Assembly (NCBI RefSeq): GCF_050402865.1
Contig: NZ_BAABMF010000004.1
Coordinates: 62,001-126,000 of the forward strand
DNA: 64,000 nt
Source: Clostridium_AF sediminicola
GTDB taxonomy: Bacteria; Bacillota; Clostridia; Clostridiales; Clostridiaceae
Direction of reading: 5' to 3'
The translations under genes were made by a program, and so were the position numbers. The notes beneath the pieces are model-generated. The model did no database searches, had not been told where the DNA came from, and saw only the letters and a program-made list of their open reading frames with translations. This document shows positions 26,701 through 34,682 of the stretch, piece after piece. Each line of letters begins with the position of its first letter. The stretch's first letter is position 1.

Positions 26701-29153
26701 ACATGCAAGGAAAATCACAAACGACTACGGAGCTTGTAGGAATCATGTGTGATGAAAGAAAATTACTTCCGAAGTCTGAGAAGATTGGTGATATGATATC
26801 GATGGCATTTATTTATTTAACTAAACTAATATTAAATTATTGTTTTGAAGAATATGATAGAGCAGTTAAGTTTTCCGAAAAAGCAGAAGAGAATTTAGAT
26901 GGAATAGGTGGTACAATAGATACTGCAATTTATAGATTTTTCGATTCTCTTGCAAGACTTCAGGTATACCAAAATTCATCAAAGGAAGAAAAAAAGAATA
27001 TTCTCCAAAGAGTTGAAGAAAATCAAATTATTATGAGAAATCTATCGGAACATGCTCCAATGAATTTTTTACATAAATATTATCTTGTAGAGGCAGAACT
27101 TTTAAGAATTAAGGGGGAAAGATATAAGGCTTTAGAATATTACAATAAGTCTATTACTTTAGCAAAAGAAAACAACTATATAAATGAGGAAGCTTTAGCA
27201 AACGAGTTAGCGGCAAAATTCTGGATACAAAATAATAAGCCTAAATATGCAAAACTTCATTTTGAAGAAGCTTATGAAGCATATCAAAAATGGGGAGCAG
27301 TGGCTAAATTGAACCATCTTAAAGAAAACTATGGTAAATATATAGAAAAAGGCCTGAAAAAAGAATTAAGCATGATGGAGAGTGCTGCCACTTCATTGCA
27401 TCAAATTGATCTCATTACAATTATGAAAGCTAGTGAGGTTATATCACAGGAGATAGTTTTAGATGAGCTTATAAAAAGGTTGATTTTTATTCTTTCAGAG
27501 AATGTAGGTGCGCAAAAAGTAGTTATTATTATGAAAAAAGAAGAGCGGTTTATTATTAAAGGAATAAGGGAAGCTAATGAAAATAAAATAACTATTGTGG
27601 ATGGTATGGATATAGAGGTCTACAGCAATATTCCTAAAAATATTATCAATTATGTAGCTAGATCAAAGGAAACAGTTATTATAAAAGATGCTAACAATTC
27701 GGTGATTTTTGCAAATGATTCATATATTTCTAATAAAAAACCTAAGTCAGTTTTATGCTCTCCTTTAATAAAAGGAGGAGAATTACAGGGGATAATTTAT
27801 CTTGAAAATAATTTAATGACAGGTGCATTTACTGAAGATAGATTGAAAGTTTTAGAAATGCTTTCTTCTCAAATTGCAATTTCAATTGAGAATGCAAAAC
27901 TTTTTGAAGTATTAGAAGAGTATAATGAAATACTAGAAGCAAAAGTGGTAGAGAGAACCATTAAATTAGAAGAAGAGAAAAACAAATTACAGAAATATCT
28001 TAACTTGAGTAAAGCGATATTCATGATTTTAAATGAAAAGGGTGAAATTACTACTATTAATAAAAGAGGTTATGAAGTTTTAGGTGATAAGGAAGTAAAT
28101 ATTCTTGGAAAAAATTTGGTTAAGAATTATATAGTGGAGGTAGAGAGAAAAAAATCTACAGAAATTTTTTATTCTAAGGCAGATGAAAACAGAGCTTTTT
28201 ATACAGAAGGAACCTTTATTACTTGCAGTGGTGAAAAAAGAAAATATGTTGCTCATAATGATATTATAAACGATGAACATGGGAATATTGAAAGTATATT
28301 GATATCAGCTTTAGATATTACGGAGATAGAATTATTAAGAGAAGAGCTTCAATATAATAAGTTGAAGATTGAATTTTTTGCTAATTTGTCTCATGAATTA
28401 AAAACACCTTTGAATCTTTCTTTTTCAGCGTTACAGATGTTGGATTTATATAATAAGAATTATTCTATGGGTGAGGGGAATGAAAAATTCCAAAAATATA
28501 TTAATATTATTAAGCAAAACAATTATAGGCTGTTAAAGTTAGTTAATAATATTGTGGATATTACAAAAATAAATGCTAATCATTTCAATATTGATTTAGA
28601 AAACCTAGACATTGTGGATATTGCGAAGAAGATTACTTACTCAGTATCAGATTACTGTAATAATAAAGAGCGTATTGTGAAATTTAATTCCCTTGTTAAT
28701 AGTAAGTTAATTGCCTGTGATGCTTTTAGCATTGAAAGAATTATGTTGAATCTTTTTTCAAATGCTGTGAAATGTACAAATGAGGGAGATGAAATCTCAG
28801 TAAATATATATGAAAAAGAAAATTTTATTGTCATAACTGTTAAAGATACTGGGACAGGCATTCCGGAAGATAGACAAAAGGTTATTTTTGATCGCTTTAG
28901 ACAGGTAGATAAATCTTTTACCAGAAGAAGTGAAGGAAGCGGTCTTGGCTTAACAATAGTTAAACTACTTCTTGAATTGCAAGGTGGGACAATCTCAGTA
29001 AATAGTGAGCTGGGGAAATTTACGGAATTTACAATTGAGCTACCAATAAGAGTATTAAATAATGAAAGTAGCGGATTGCAGAATGGAAATACTGAAGAAA
29101 CTAATTTTATAGATGTTTTAGATATAGAATTTTCAGATGTATATGGATTATAG
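23772..29153 (+). CDS. Giant sensor histidine kinase, paralogue 1: kinase C-lobe, AAA ATPase, helical repeats, GAF, PAS, HisKA, HATPase
   Basis: Soluble 1793-aa signalling protein. Order: Ser/Thr-kinase-like C-lobe about 15-175 (HLDLNPEN with Asp 45, APEQTGR, DYRADYYSLG), lacking the Gly-rich loop and VAIK Lys; AAA/STAND ATPase with Walker A GYPGIGKSS near 235 and Walker B VMFIDDLQWAD near 360; TPR-like helices about 640-1210; GAF about 1220-1385; coiled coil about 1385-1415; PAS about 1415-1525; HisKA with phospho-acceptor His 1541 in FANLSHELKTP; HATPase with NLFSNA, DTGTGIP and GSGLGL; and a conserved tail ending IEFSDVYGL. It resembles AAA-type hybrid kinases of cyanobacteria and clostridia. 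No receiver domain or response regulator gene is adjacent, so it is an orphan. Weak site GGGGCGAT. Confidence 0.9.
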   Translation: MNKEEHILKTLIQNKVVGVKEFLDISIKIVEALDEIHKKKIIHLDLNPENIFINLKGKIRIADIYETIPLKRSGLAYIAPEQTGRIYKKVDYRADYYSLGICFYELLIGETPFKNMDNTELVYSHLAIEAIDPDRINTEIPKVVSDIIMKLISKMPEDRYQSLKSLKKDLNTCKKSFDEKGNIEFFQIANEDMSNIFEIPDKLYGRNKEINELLRIFKKVKKGNKELVLIKGYPGIGKSSLVKEINNSVVKENAYFIGGKFQQFKNNTPYSAIISALKYLIKDLLKEPADKLKTIREKILKEVGNNGRVITDIIPSLKLIIGEQNPITELGIIEAQNRFNLVFQNFMSVISSEDCPIVMFIDDLQWADPASINFIQMLMENKAIKNLLIIGTYRDNKTILEKPLESMINVLHKKGIITNKISLNPLNEKDIRMILKDTLIETIGNEENLKELSCFVYEKTGGNPFFTRQFLGYLYNKEYIWFHYELMKWCWNIEEIKKQNITENVVELLVGKIKILRPKSIEILKLGACIGNTFSLTTIAMINKKPKETIQKDLQQAINEGLIFVSEKDNGLSKKALNYRFLHDRIQQAVYSMIPDSIKDETHLSLARLLWENQDNREEGEGLFQIVGHYNAGRNIINNQEEKIKLAELNLKASKMAKKSSSFDFSFLYLKTGIELLGEEPWSNHYQLALELYSNASEGAYLISDYEMMEFYCEEVLKNAKSLIDKIKIYTVKIEAYQAQMKLQEALKTGISTLELMGVDIPHEPDRLDVDKAFESVSNAMEGIKIEDLENLPEMKDPLKLAAMEILLGCVSVTYKAAPLLTPIVVCKMVELSIKYGNTPFSAGVYVSYGMIICTSGVNIELGYKLGKLSMSLVKNRNLNGSKTMVFEIYNYCIIHWKEHISSSLNLAKETYRTGIENGSLEYGGYALNLYTKNAFYAGQPLEKIGNEIYESLEKLQKIKQGLCENWVRVFGQLVLNMQGKSQTTTELVGIMCDERKLLPKSEKIGDMISMAFIYLTKLILNYCFEEYDRAVKFSEKAEENLDGIGGTIDTAIYRFFDSLARLQVYQNSSKEEKKNILQRVEENQIIMRNLSEHAPMNFLHKYYLVEAELLRIKGERYKALEYYNKSITLAKENNYINEEALANELAAKFWIQNNKPKYAKLHFEEAYEAYQKWGAVAKLNHLKENYGKYIEKGLKKELSMMESAATSLHQIDLITIMKASEVISQEIVLDELIKRLIFILSENVGAQKVVIIMKKEERFIIKGIREANENKITIVDGMDIEVYSNIPKNIINYVARSKETVIIKDANNSVIFANDSYISNKKPKSVLCSPLIKGGELQGIIYLENNLMTGAFTEDRLKVLEMLSSQIAISIENAKLFEVLEEYNEILEAKVVERTIKLEEEKNKLQKYLNLSKAIFMILNEKGEITTINKRGYEVLGDKEVNILGKNLVKNYIVEVERKKSTEIFYSKADENRAFYTEGTFITCSGEKRKYVAHNDIINDEHGNIESILISALDITEIELLREELQYNKLKIEFFANLSHELKTPLNLSFSALQMLDLYNKNYSMGEGNEKFQKYINIIKQNNYRLLKLVNNIVDITKINANHFNIDLENLDIVDIAKKITYSVSDYCNNKERIVKFNSLVNSKLIACDAFSIERIMLNLFSNAVKCTNEGDEISVNIYEKENFIVITVKDTGTGIPEDRQKVIFDRFRQVDKSFTRRSEGSGLGLTIVKLLLELQGGTISVNSELGKFTEFTIELPIRVLNNESSGLQNGNTEETNFIDVLDIEFSDVYGL

Positions 29154-29192
29154 ATAAAGAAACTGCTTAATAGGCAGTTTCTTTATCTATAA
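29148..29192. terminator. Perfect 19-bp hairpin overlapping the stop codon of kinase 1
   Basis: TTATAGATAAAGAAACTGC (29148-29166), including the stop codon TAG at 29151, is exactly complementary to 29174-29192 with a 7-nt loop. The right arm contains TTTCTTTATC but no clean T-run. Ribosomes reaching the stop would cover the left arm, so folding depends on translation ending. Confidence 0.75.
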
Positions 29193-29489
29193 TGCACAAT
29201 TAATGTTAATATTCTTCATACTTCAGAATATTTTTATTTAATTAAGTTAAAATTATGAAAAGCCCAAATTGGATTTTCAGAAATTATAGTGAATAATTTT
29301 AAAAGTAAACTGCCGAATATGGCAGTTTTTTTAATACCTAGATCTATTAACGGGATAAGTTATTAGAATCATTAAAACTCAAAATTGAATTTTACTGGTA
29401 ATAATGAATTTCTGACTGAGAAAGCGATATGAAGAAATGATGTCTTGAAATAATAATTACCATTAAAAGTAAAAAAAGTGAAAAAACTA
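29193..29489. other. Non-coding stretch between kinase 1 and the fructosamine locus
   Basis: AT-rich, with no credible open frame on either strand. The only structure I see is the second terminator at 29307-29335. Nothing else supportable. Confidence 0.5.
29307..29335 (+). terminator. Second terminator downstream of kinase 1
   Basis: AAACTGCC (29307-29314), loop GAATAT, GGCAGTTT (29321-29328) and a run of T. Almost the same as the terminator at 22711-22736. No gene lies between it and the hairpin at 29148, so it may end a short or lost transcript. Confidence 0.85.
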
Positions 29490-29518
29490 TTGATTTCATT
29501 AATAAAATTAGATATAAT
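29490..29518 (+). promoter_or_regulatory. Promoter of the GntR regulator gene
   Basis: -35 TTGATT (29490-29495), 17-bp spacer, perfect -10 TATAAT (29513-29518). Start of transcription is expected near 29525, upstream of the operator at 29560. Confidence 0.75.
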
Positions 29519-29559
29519 TGAGATAAGAATTGGAAATAAATAACAAATAATATTTTGAG

Positions 29560-29571
29560 TGGTATATACCA
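29560..29571. promoter_or_regulatory. GntR operator 1
   Basis: Perfect palindrome TGGTATATACCA containing GTATATAC, the GT-N-TA-N-AC pattern of HutC-subfamily GntR regulators. It lies between promoter and ribosome site of the regulator gene, suggesting autoregulation by roadblock. Two identical copies follow that gene. Confidence 0.85.
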
Positions 29572-29612
29572 TATTCATCAGTTTACAGAATAAAAACGCA
29601 ACGGAGGGAATT

Positions 29613-30338
29613 ATGAAAGCAAATTATTTACCACCTCTATACATACAAATTAAGAACTTTTTAATAGAGAAAATCCTAAGTAACCAATATGATGAATACT
29701 CAAAACTTCCTTCTGAAAGAGAATTGAGTGAAAAATTTAATGTTAGCAGAATGACAGCAAGAAATGCTCTTAATGAAATAGTTAATGAAGGATATGCTTT
29801 TCGAGAAACTGGAAGAGGAACCTTTGTTGTAGGAAAAAGATTTAGAAGAGACTTTGTTAAATTAGAGAGTTTTTCTAAACGTTTAAGAAGTAGTGGTATA
29901 ACTGATATTTCTACTGAAGTAGTTGATAAAAAAGTGATTGAAGCAGATAGTTTTATTTCGGAAAAACTTAATGTTTTAATAGGGACAAAATGTTATAAGC
30001 TTGTTAGGTTAAGGGTGGGAAATAAAAAAACGATGTCTTTAGAATATTCATATATGTCCGCTGATAAACTTCCACATTTACTTGACTATGATTTTAGTAA
30101 ATTGTCATTATTTCAGACTATAGAAGAAAAATATTTTTGTAGTTTACGAATTTCGAAATCAACCCTTGAAATGGGATATTTGAATAAATATAATGCAAAG
30201 CTATTGAATGTAAAAGAAGGTAGTGCTGCTTTCATTATTAAAGCAATTACTTACGATGATAAGGACAATGTTATTGAGTATTGTGAATCCTTTAATAGGG
30301 GAGATTTATGCGTATTTTCTTATGAATTAGTAAAATAG
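29613..30338 (+). CDS. frlR: GntR/HutC-family repressor of the fructosamine locus (FrlR-like)
   Basis: 241 aa. N-terminal winged helix (LYIQIKNFLIEKILSNQY, LPSERELSEKFNVSRMTARNALNEI, GRGTFV) and a C-terminal UTRA ligand domain (about 80-240). HutC-type members sense sugar phosphates or amino compounds; here fructosamine-6-phosphate is the likely ligand because the downstream genes match Bacillus frl. ATG 29613 is preferred over an in-frame upstream start at 29559 because CGGAGGG (29602-29608) is ideally placed and the operator 29560-29571 would otherwise be coding. Sits upstream of the operon it probably controls. Confidence 0.88.
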   Translation: MKANYLPPLYIQIKNFLIEKILSNQYDEYSKLPSERELSEKFNVSRMTARNALNEIVNEGYAFRETGRGTFVVGKRFRRDFVKLESFSKRLRSSGITDISTEVVDKKVIEADSFISEKLNVLIGTKCYKLVRLRVGNKKTMSLEYSYMSADKLPHLLDYDFSKLSLFQTIEEKYFCSLRISKSTLEMGYLNKYNAKLLNVKEGSAAFIIKAITYDDKDNVIEYCESFNRGDLCVFSYELVK

Positions 30339-30355
30339 TATGATGTCAAAATAAG

Positions 30356-30393
30356 TGGTATATACCAAAACATACGGTACGTGGTATATACCA
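30356..30393. promoter_or_regulatory. GntR operators 2 and 3 before the fructosamine operon
   Basis: TGGTATATACCA at 30356-30367 and 30382-30393, centres 26 bp apart, both identical to operator 1. A degenerate relative, GTAGTATATAG, follows near 30400. They lie about 100 bp before the first deglycase gene, the expected place for repression of the operon. Confidence 0.87.
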
Positions 30394-30489
30394 TAGAAAG
30401 TAGTATATAGTGATAAGAATTATAAAAACTTAAAATACTTGATAATGATGTTATTAATTATTTTATATAAAATTTTTGGAGGGGATAAA

Positions 30490-31455
30490 ATGCAATTGAA
30501 AGAGATAATTAAAAGTATTAGGGAAGAAGAACCAGAAGTAAAAAGTATATTTTTGGTTGGATGTGGAGGATCTCTAGCAGATTTGTATCCTGCTAAGTAT
30601 TTACTAGAAAGTGAGACAGAAAGATTTAATATTGGTTATTATTCAAGCAATGAATTTGTACATGCTACTCCGAAATTGTTAAATGAAAAGAGTATTGTAA
30701 TCGTTTGTTCTCATGAAGGTGAAACTCCAGAAACTGTTCAAGCAGCAGCAATTTCAAAAAAAATTGGAGCAAAGACTATATCAGTAACTAACAAGCCTAA
30801 CTCTTCATTGGCTGAAAATGGTAATTATGTAGTTTTATATGATTGGGGAGAGGAATCTAATGGCAAAAGTAGCAAGATGGGTGTTGTACTAGAAATTGCT
30901 TTTGAAATACTTAAACAATTTGAAGATTATGCGAATTATGAAAATGCTCAAGATGCATTCGATAAAATTGGTTTAATTACTGAAAAAGCTGTTCAATTTG
31001 CAGGTAAAAGGGCAGATGAATTTGCTGAAAAATATAAAGATGAAAAAATATTTTATGTTATGAGTAGTGGAGCAAGTTATGGTAATGCATACTCATATTC
31101 TATCTGCTTATTGATGGAAATGCAGTGGATAAATGCATCAGGTATACATTCAGGGGAATATTTCCATGGACCATTTGAAATTACAGATAGAGAGGTTCCA
31201 TTTATTGTTTTAATTAATGAAGGAAGAACAAGAGCATTAGATGAAAGAGCACTTAAATTTTTAAAGAGTTATGGAGAAAAACTTATAATTTTAGATGCTA
31301 AAGAATTAGGTTTAAATACTATAGATGATTCAGTAATAGAATTCTTTAATCCTATATTATTTACATGTGTTTTAAGAGAATATGCTGAAAAATTAGCTAT
31401 TGCTAGAAAGCATCCATTAAGTCAAAGAAGATATATGTGGAAGTTAGAATATTAA
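30490..31455 (+). CDS. frlB: Fructosamine-6-phosphate deglycase, SIS family (FrlB-like), paralogue 1
   Basis: Predicted to split a 6-phosphorylated Amadori compound (such as fructoselysine-6-phosphate) into glucose-6-phosphate and the free amine. 321 aa with two SIS domains: phosphate-binding GCGGSLADLYP near 20 and SHEGETPETV. The catalytic pair known from FraB/FrlB (Glu and His 16 residues apart) is present: Glu 210 in LLMEMQW and His 226 in SGEYFHGPFE. C-terminus ends RRYMWKLEY, like Escherichia coli FrlB (YYGGLVEY). ATG 30490 is chosen for GGAGGGG 5 nt upstream; an in-frame ATG at 30439 has no site. First gene of the operon. Confidence 0.88.
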   Translation: MQLKEIIKSIREEEPEVKSIFLVGCGGSLADLYPAKYLLESETERFNIGYYSSNEFVHATPKLLNEKSIVIVCSHEGETPETVQAAAISKKIGAKTISVTNKPNSSLAENGNYVVLYDWGEESNGKSSKMGVVLEIAFEILKQFEDYANYENAQDAFDKIGLITEKAVQFAGKRADEFAEKYKDEKIFYVMSSGASYGNAYSYSICLLMEMQWINASGIHSGEYFHGPFEITDREVPFIVLINEGRTRALDERALKFLKSYGEKLIILDAKELGLNTIDDSVIEFFNPILFTCVLREYAEKLAIARKHPLSQRRYMWKLEY

Positions 31456-31466
31456 AGGGTGATTAT

Positions 31467-32309
31467 ATGATTAAAGTACTAGGATTAGGAGATAACGTTG
31501 TTGATAAATATATACATCTTAAAACTATGTTTCCAGGTGGTAATGCATTAAATTTTAGTGTCTATGCAAAAGAAAATGGTGCAGAATCCGCATATATAGG
31601 AATATTTGGTGATGATGAAGCAGCAGAACATATTATTAGGGTGTTAAAAGAACTTAAGATAGATACAAGCTATTGTAGAAAGTATCATGGGGAAAATGGA
31701 TATGCAAGAGTAAATATAGTAGATGGAGATAGAGTTTTTCTAAAAGGTAATGGTGGAGGAATTTCCAAACAAAAGCCCATTAAACTAAATCAAGAGGATT
31801 TGAAATATATTAATAATTTTGATCTAGTACATACAAGTTGTTACAGTTTTATTGAGGAAGAGTTAACAAAGCTAAAGGATTTAGATGTACCAATCTCCTT
31901 TGACTTCTCAGATAAAATCGAAAAAGATTATCTCCCAAAAGTATGCCCATACGTCGATTTTAGCTTTATGTCATGTGGGAATTTAACAGAAGGTGAAACA
32001 AAAGAAAAATTAAAAGAGGTTATAGACTATGGATGTAGTATGGCATTAGCAACAAGAGGAATAGAAGGGGGCATATTGTATGACGGTATAAAATTTTATC
32101 ATCAACCTTCCAAAAAAATCAAGGCCATTGATACACTTGGTGCAGGAGATTCATTTGTAACAGCATTTTTATTAAATTTAATTAAAAGTGAGTATAAGAC
32201 AAATCTCAATAAAGAAGAAGTTATAGAAGATTCTTTAAAGAAAGGTGCTGAGTTTGCAGCTGAATCTTGCCTGGTACAAGGTGCATTTGGATATGGAAAA
32301 AAATATTAA
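31467..32309 (+). CDS. frlD: Fructosamine kinase, PfkB family (FrlD-like)
   Basis: Predicted to phosphorylate the sugar part of a fructosamine at C6 using ATP, producing the substrate of the deglycases. 280 aa ribokinase fold: substrate region MFPGGNALNFSVYAKENGA, GIFGDD, and the PfkB C-terminal signature DTLGAGDSFVTAF with the catalytic base Asp in GAGD. ATG 31467 follows AAAGGGTGAT; a longer frame from 31437 would overlap the preceding gene without a ribosome site. Located between deglycase 1 and the binding protein. Confidence 0.88.
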   Translation: MIKVLGLGDNVVDKYIHLKTMFPGGNALNFSVYAKENGAESAYIGIFGDDEAAEHIIRVLKELKIDTSYCRKYHGENGYARVNIVDGDRVFLKGNGGGISKQKPIKLNQEDLKYINNFDLVHTSCYSFIEEELTKLKDLDVPISFDFSDKIEKDYLPKVCPYVDFSFMSCGNLTEGETKEKLKEVIDYGCSMALATRGIEGGILYDGIKFYHQPSKKIKAIDTLGAGDSFVTAFLLNLIKSEYKTNLNKEEVIEDSLKKGAEFAAESCLVQGAFGYGKKY

Positions 32310-32343
32310 TAGGGTTATGAAACAAAAAATGGGGGGTACAAAA

Positions 32344-33672
32344 ATGAAAAGAAAGTTTAAGGCGTTAAGTTTGTTTTTGACACTAAGTTTATCTACAGCA
32401 TTAGTATTTACAGGGTGTGGTAATACCAATAACAGCAGTGGAAATGATGATAAATCAGTAGCAGCAGATAGTGATAGTGTAGTAACATTGAAGCTATTAC
32501 ACAGATGGACTCAAGAACCAGATAGTACGTTCTTTAATGAAGTTGCGGCAGAATATGAAAAAGTAAATCCGAATGTTAAAATCGATGTTCAGTCGATTTC
32601 AAATGATCCGTTTAAAGAAAAGATTAAAGTTGTTTTAGGTACAGATGAAGCACCAGATGTATTTTTTACATGGCCTGGAGATTTCACAAACAGATTTATT
32701 AGAGCAGATAAAATTTATGATTTGACAGATGAGTTAGCTAAAGATGGATGGGGAGATACTTTTGTAGAAGCTCAAGTTGAACCATTTAAATATAAAGACA
32801 AAGTTTATGGAGTTCCATACAGATTAGATGGAAAAGTATTTGTCTATAACAAGAAGATATTTGATGAAGTAGGGGTATCAGCTCCTAATACTTGGGATGA
32901 ATTTATTGAAGTTTGTGAAAAAATTAAAGCAGCAGGAATAACACCTATTTCTTATGGTAATGTAGCACAATGGGCATCTACTCATTACTTAGGCACATTG
33001 AATCAAAAAGAAGTTCCTAATGATGTAACACTTAAAGATTATGATCCTGAATCTGGAGAATTTACTGATCCTGGATATGTTAGAGCTTTAGAAAAATATT
33101 CTAAGATTATCTCATATTGCAATGCGGATACTAATTCAATTAAGCATTCGGAAGCTAGAGTGAATTTTATAAATGAACAGTCAGCTATGATGTTTGTAGA
33201 AATCATTGAATTTCCGGAGATAGATAGAGCTGCTGAAGAAGGATTTGAATACGGAGTATTTAAGTTCCCTGATATAGCAGATGCAAAGGGCGGTAATAAC
33301 CATTTAACTGGATATCCAGAAGGTTTTGTTGTTTCTGCAAACACAAAACATCCTAAAGAAGCTGTTGATTTCTTGAAATTCTTGACAGGAAAAGAAATGG
33401 GTGTAAAAGAAGCTGAGGATTTAGGATTTATTAATGGAATTAAGAATGTTGTAGGTAAAGGCGTTGTCACTGATAGCATATACGATACTACTCAAATAGT
33501 GTTAAATGCTGAAGGTATGACAAATTGGTTGGATTCAGCGCTACATGCTAAAGTAGGAAATGTGTATATGGTTAATGCACAAAAATTAGCAGATGGAGCT
33601 ATTACTCCAGAGCAATTTATGAAAGAAGTTCAGGAAGCTGCTAAAGAGGTTCGTGCAGAGATGGGGAAATAA
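32344..33672 (+). CDS. Fructosamine-binding lipoprotein of an ABC transporter (FrlO-like)
   Basis: SBP_bac_1 family binding protein, about 442 aa. Signal peptide with lipobox VFTGC (Cys about 23). Landmarks: LLHRWTQEPDSTFF, VPYRLDGKVFVYNKKIFDEVG, and the C-lobe DFLKFLTGKEMG. ATG 32344 follows GGGGGG; an in-frame start at 32245 would overlap the kinase gene and lose the signal peptide at the N-terminus. Ligand inferred from flanking deglycase and kinase genes, as in Bacillus FrlO. Confidence 0.9.
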   Translation: MKRKFKALSLFLTLSLSTALVFTGCGNTNNSSGNDDKSVAADSDSVVTLKLLHRWTQEPDSTFFNEVAAEYEKVNPNVKIDVQSISNDPFKEKIKVVLGTDEAPDVFFTWPGDFTNRFIRADKIYDLTDELAKDGWGDTFVEAQVEPFKYKDKVYGVPYRLDGKVFVYNKKIFDEVGVSAPNTWDEFIEVCEKIKAAGITPISYGNVAQWASTHYLGTLNQKEVPNDVTLKDYDPESGEFTDPGYVRALEKYSKIISYCNADTNSIKHSEARVNFINEQSAMMFVEIIEFPEIDRAAEEGFEYGVFKFPDIADAKGGNNHLTGYPEGFVVSANTKHPKEAVDFLKFLTGKEMGVKEAEDLGFINGIKNVVGKGVVTDSIYDTTQIVLNAEGMTNWLDSALHAKVGNVYMVNAQKLADGAITPEQFMKEVQEAAKEVRAEMGK

Positions 33673-33691
33673 TAAGTAATTATCAATAGAA

Positions 33692-33733
33692 TCTACAAGT
33701 ATAGCAAATTTAATATATTGCTATACTTGTAGA
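33692..33733. terminator. 16-bp perfect hairpin after the binding-protein gene
   Basis: TCTACAAGTATAGCAA (33692-33707) and TTGCTATACTTGTAGA (33718-33733) pair perfectly with a 10-nt loop and no T-run. More likely an mRNA-protecting or processing hairpin than a true terminator, as often seen 3' of binding-protein genes. Confidence 0.65.
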
Positions 33734-33757
33734 ATCCTAATTAGGAGGAAAGTACAT

Positions 33758-34642
33758 ATGACAAAAAAAAGTAAGAAATGGGCACCATTTTTTTATATGT
33801 TTCCTGCCCTACTATTTATATTGATTTTTATATACATTCCAATAATTGAAAATTTCTATTATAGTTTCTTTAAAATGAATAGTTATTCAGATAATGTGAT
33901 TTTTGTTGGTCTTCAAAATTATAAAAGAATATTTTCTGATTCCATATTTTACACAGCATTAAAAAATAATGGGCTGTATGCTTTAATTTCATTGATATGT
34001 CAGATTGGATTCGGACTATTTCTGGCTATTATTCTTGAAAGTTCATTGATAAATAAAAAAATGAAGAACATATTTAGAAATATTTATTTTTTACCATCTC
34101 TTATTTCAATAACCGCGATAGGATTATTGTGGTATTTCATTTATAGTCCTAACATTGGTTTGATAAATGCGGTATTAACTCAAATTGGACGTGAAGATTT
34201 AACACGTGCATGGTTGGGGAATCCTAAGACAGCCATATTTGGTGTTATAGCAATGAGTCAATGGCAGTGGGTTGGATATATAACAATGCTTCTTATTGTG
34301 GCAATACAAAAAATTCCGACTGAACAATACGAAGCAGCAGAAATAGATGGTGCAAGTGGAGTGCAAAAAGCATTTTTAATTACAATTCCTAATATAAAAG
34401 AAATGACCTTAGTTACTTCTGTAATAACAGTTATTGGGGCTTTTCAATTATTTACTGAAGTATATATATTAACCATGGGGGGACCATATGATTCTACTCA
34501 GGTTTTGGGTACATATATGTATGATTCTGCATTTATATATGATGAAATGGGATATGCTTCAGCAATTGCAGTTATTATATTTGTTATTACATTTACATTA
34601 TCTGTATTAGAATTAAAAATTTCTAAGAGTGGTAAAGAATAA
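33758..34642 (+). CDS. Fructosamine ABC transporter permease (FrlN-like, MalF type)
   Basis: Channel subunit, 294 aa, six TM helices. EAA loop YEAAEIDGASGVQKAFLITIPNI near residue 190; TMGGPYDSTQVLGTYMY follows, typical of MalF/UgpA-type permeases. TAGGAGG ribosome site. Partner of the next gene; no ATPase in the locus. Confidence 0.92.
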   Translation: MTKKSKKWAPFFYMFPALLFILIFIYIPIIENFYYSFFKMNSYSDNVIFVGLQNYKRIFSDSIFYTALKNNGLYALISLICQIGFGLFLAIILESSLINKKMKNIFRNIYFLPSLISITAIGLLWYFIYSPNIGLINAVLTQIGREDLTRAWLGNPKTAIFGVIAMSQWQWVGYITMLLIVAIQKIPTEQYEAAEIDGASGVQKAFLITIPNIKEMTLVTSVITVIGAFQLFTEVYILTMGGPYDSTQVLGTYMYDSAFIYDEMGYASAIAVIIFVITFTLSVLELKISKSGKE

Positions 34643-34682
34643 TAATACAATTGAAGGAGGAAATGTATAAAGGAGGAAACAA

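Noticed and set aside
30439..30489. Upstream in-frame ATG for deglycase 1.
   Set aside because: No ribosome site; the ATG at 30490 has GGAGGGG at ideal spacing and aligns with the family's usual N-terminus.
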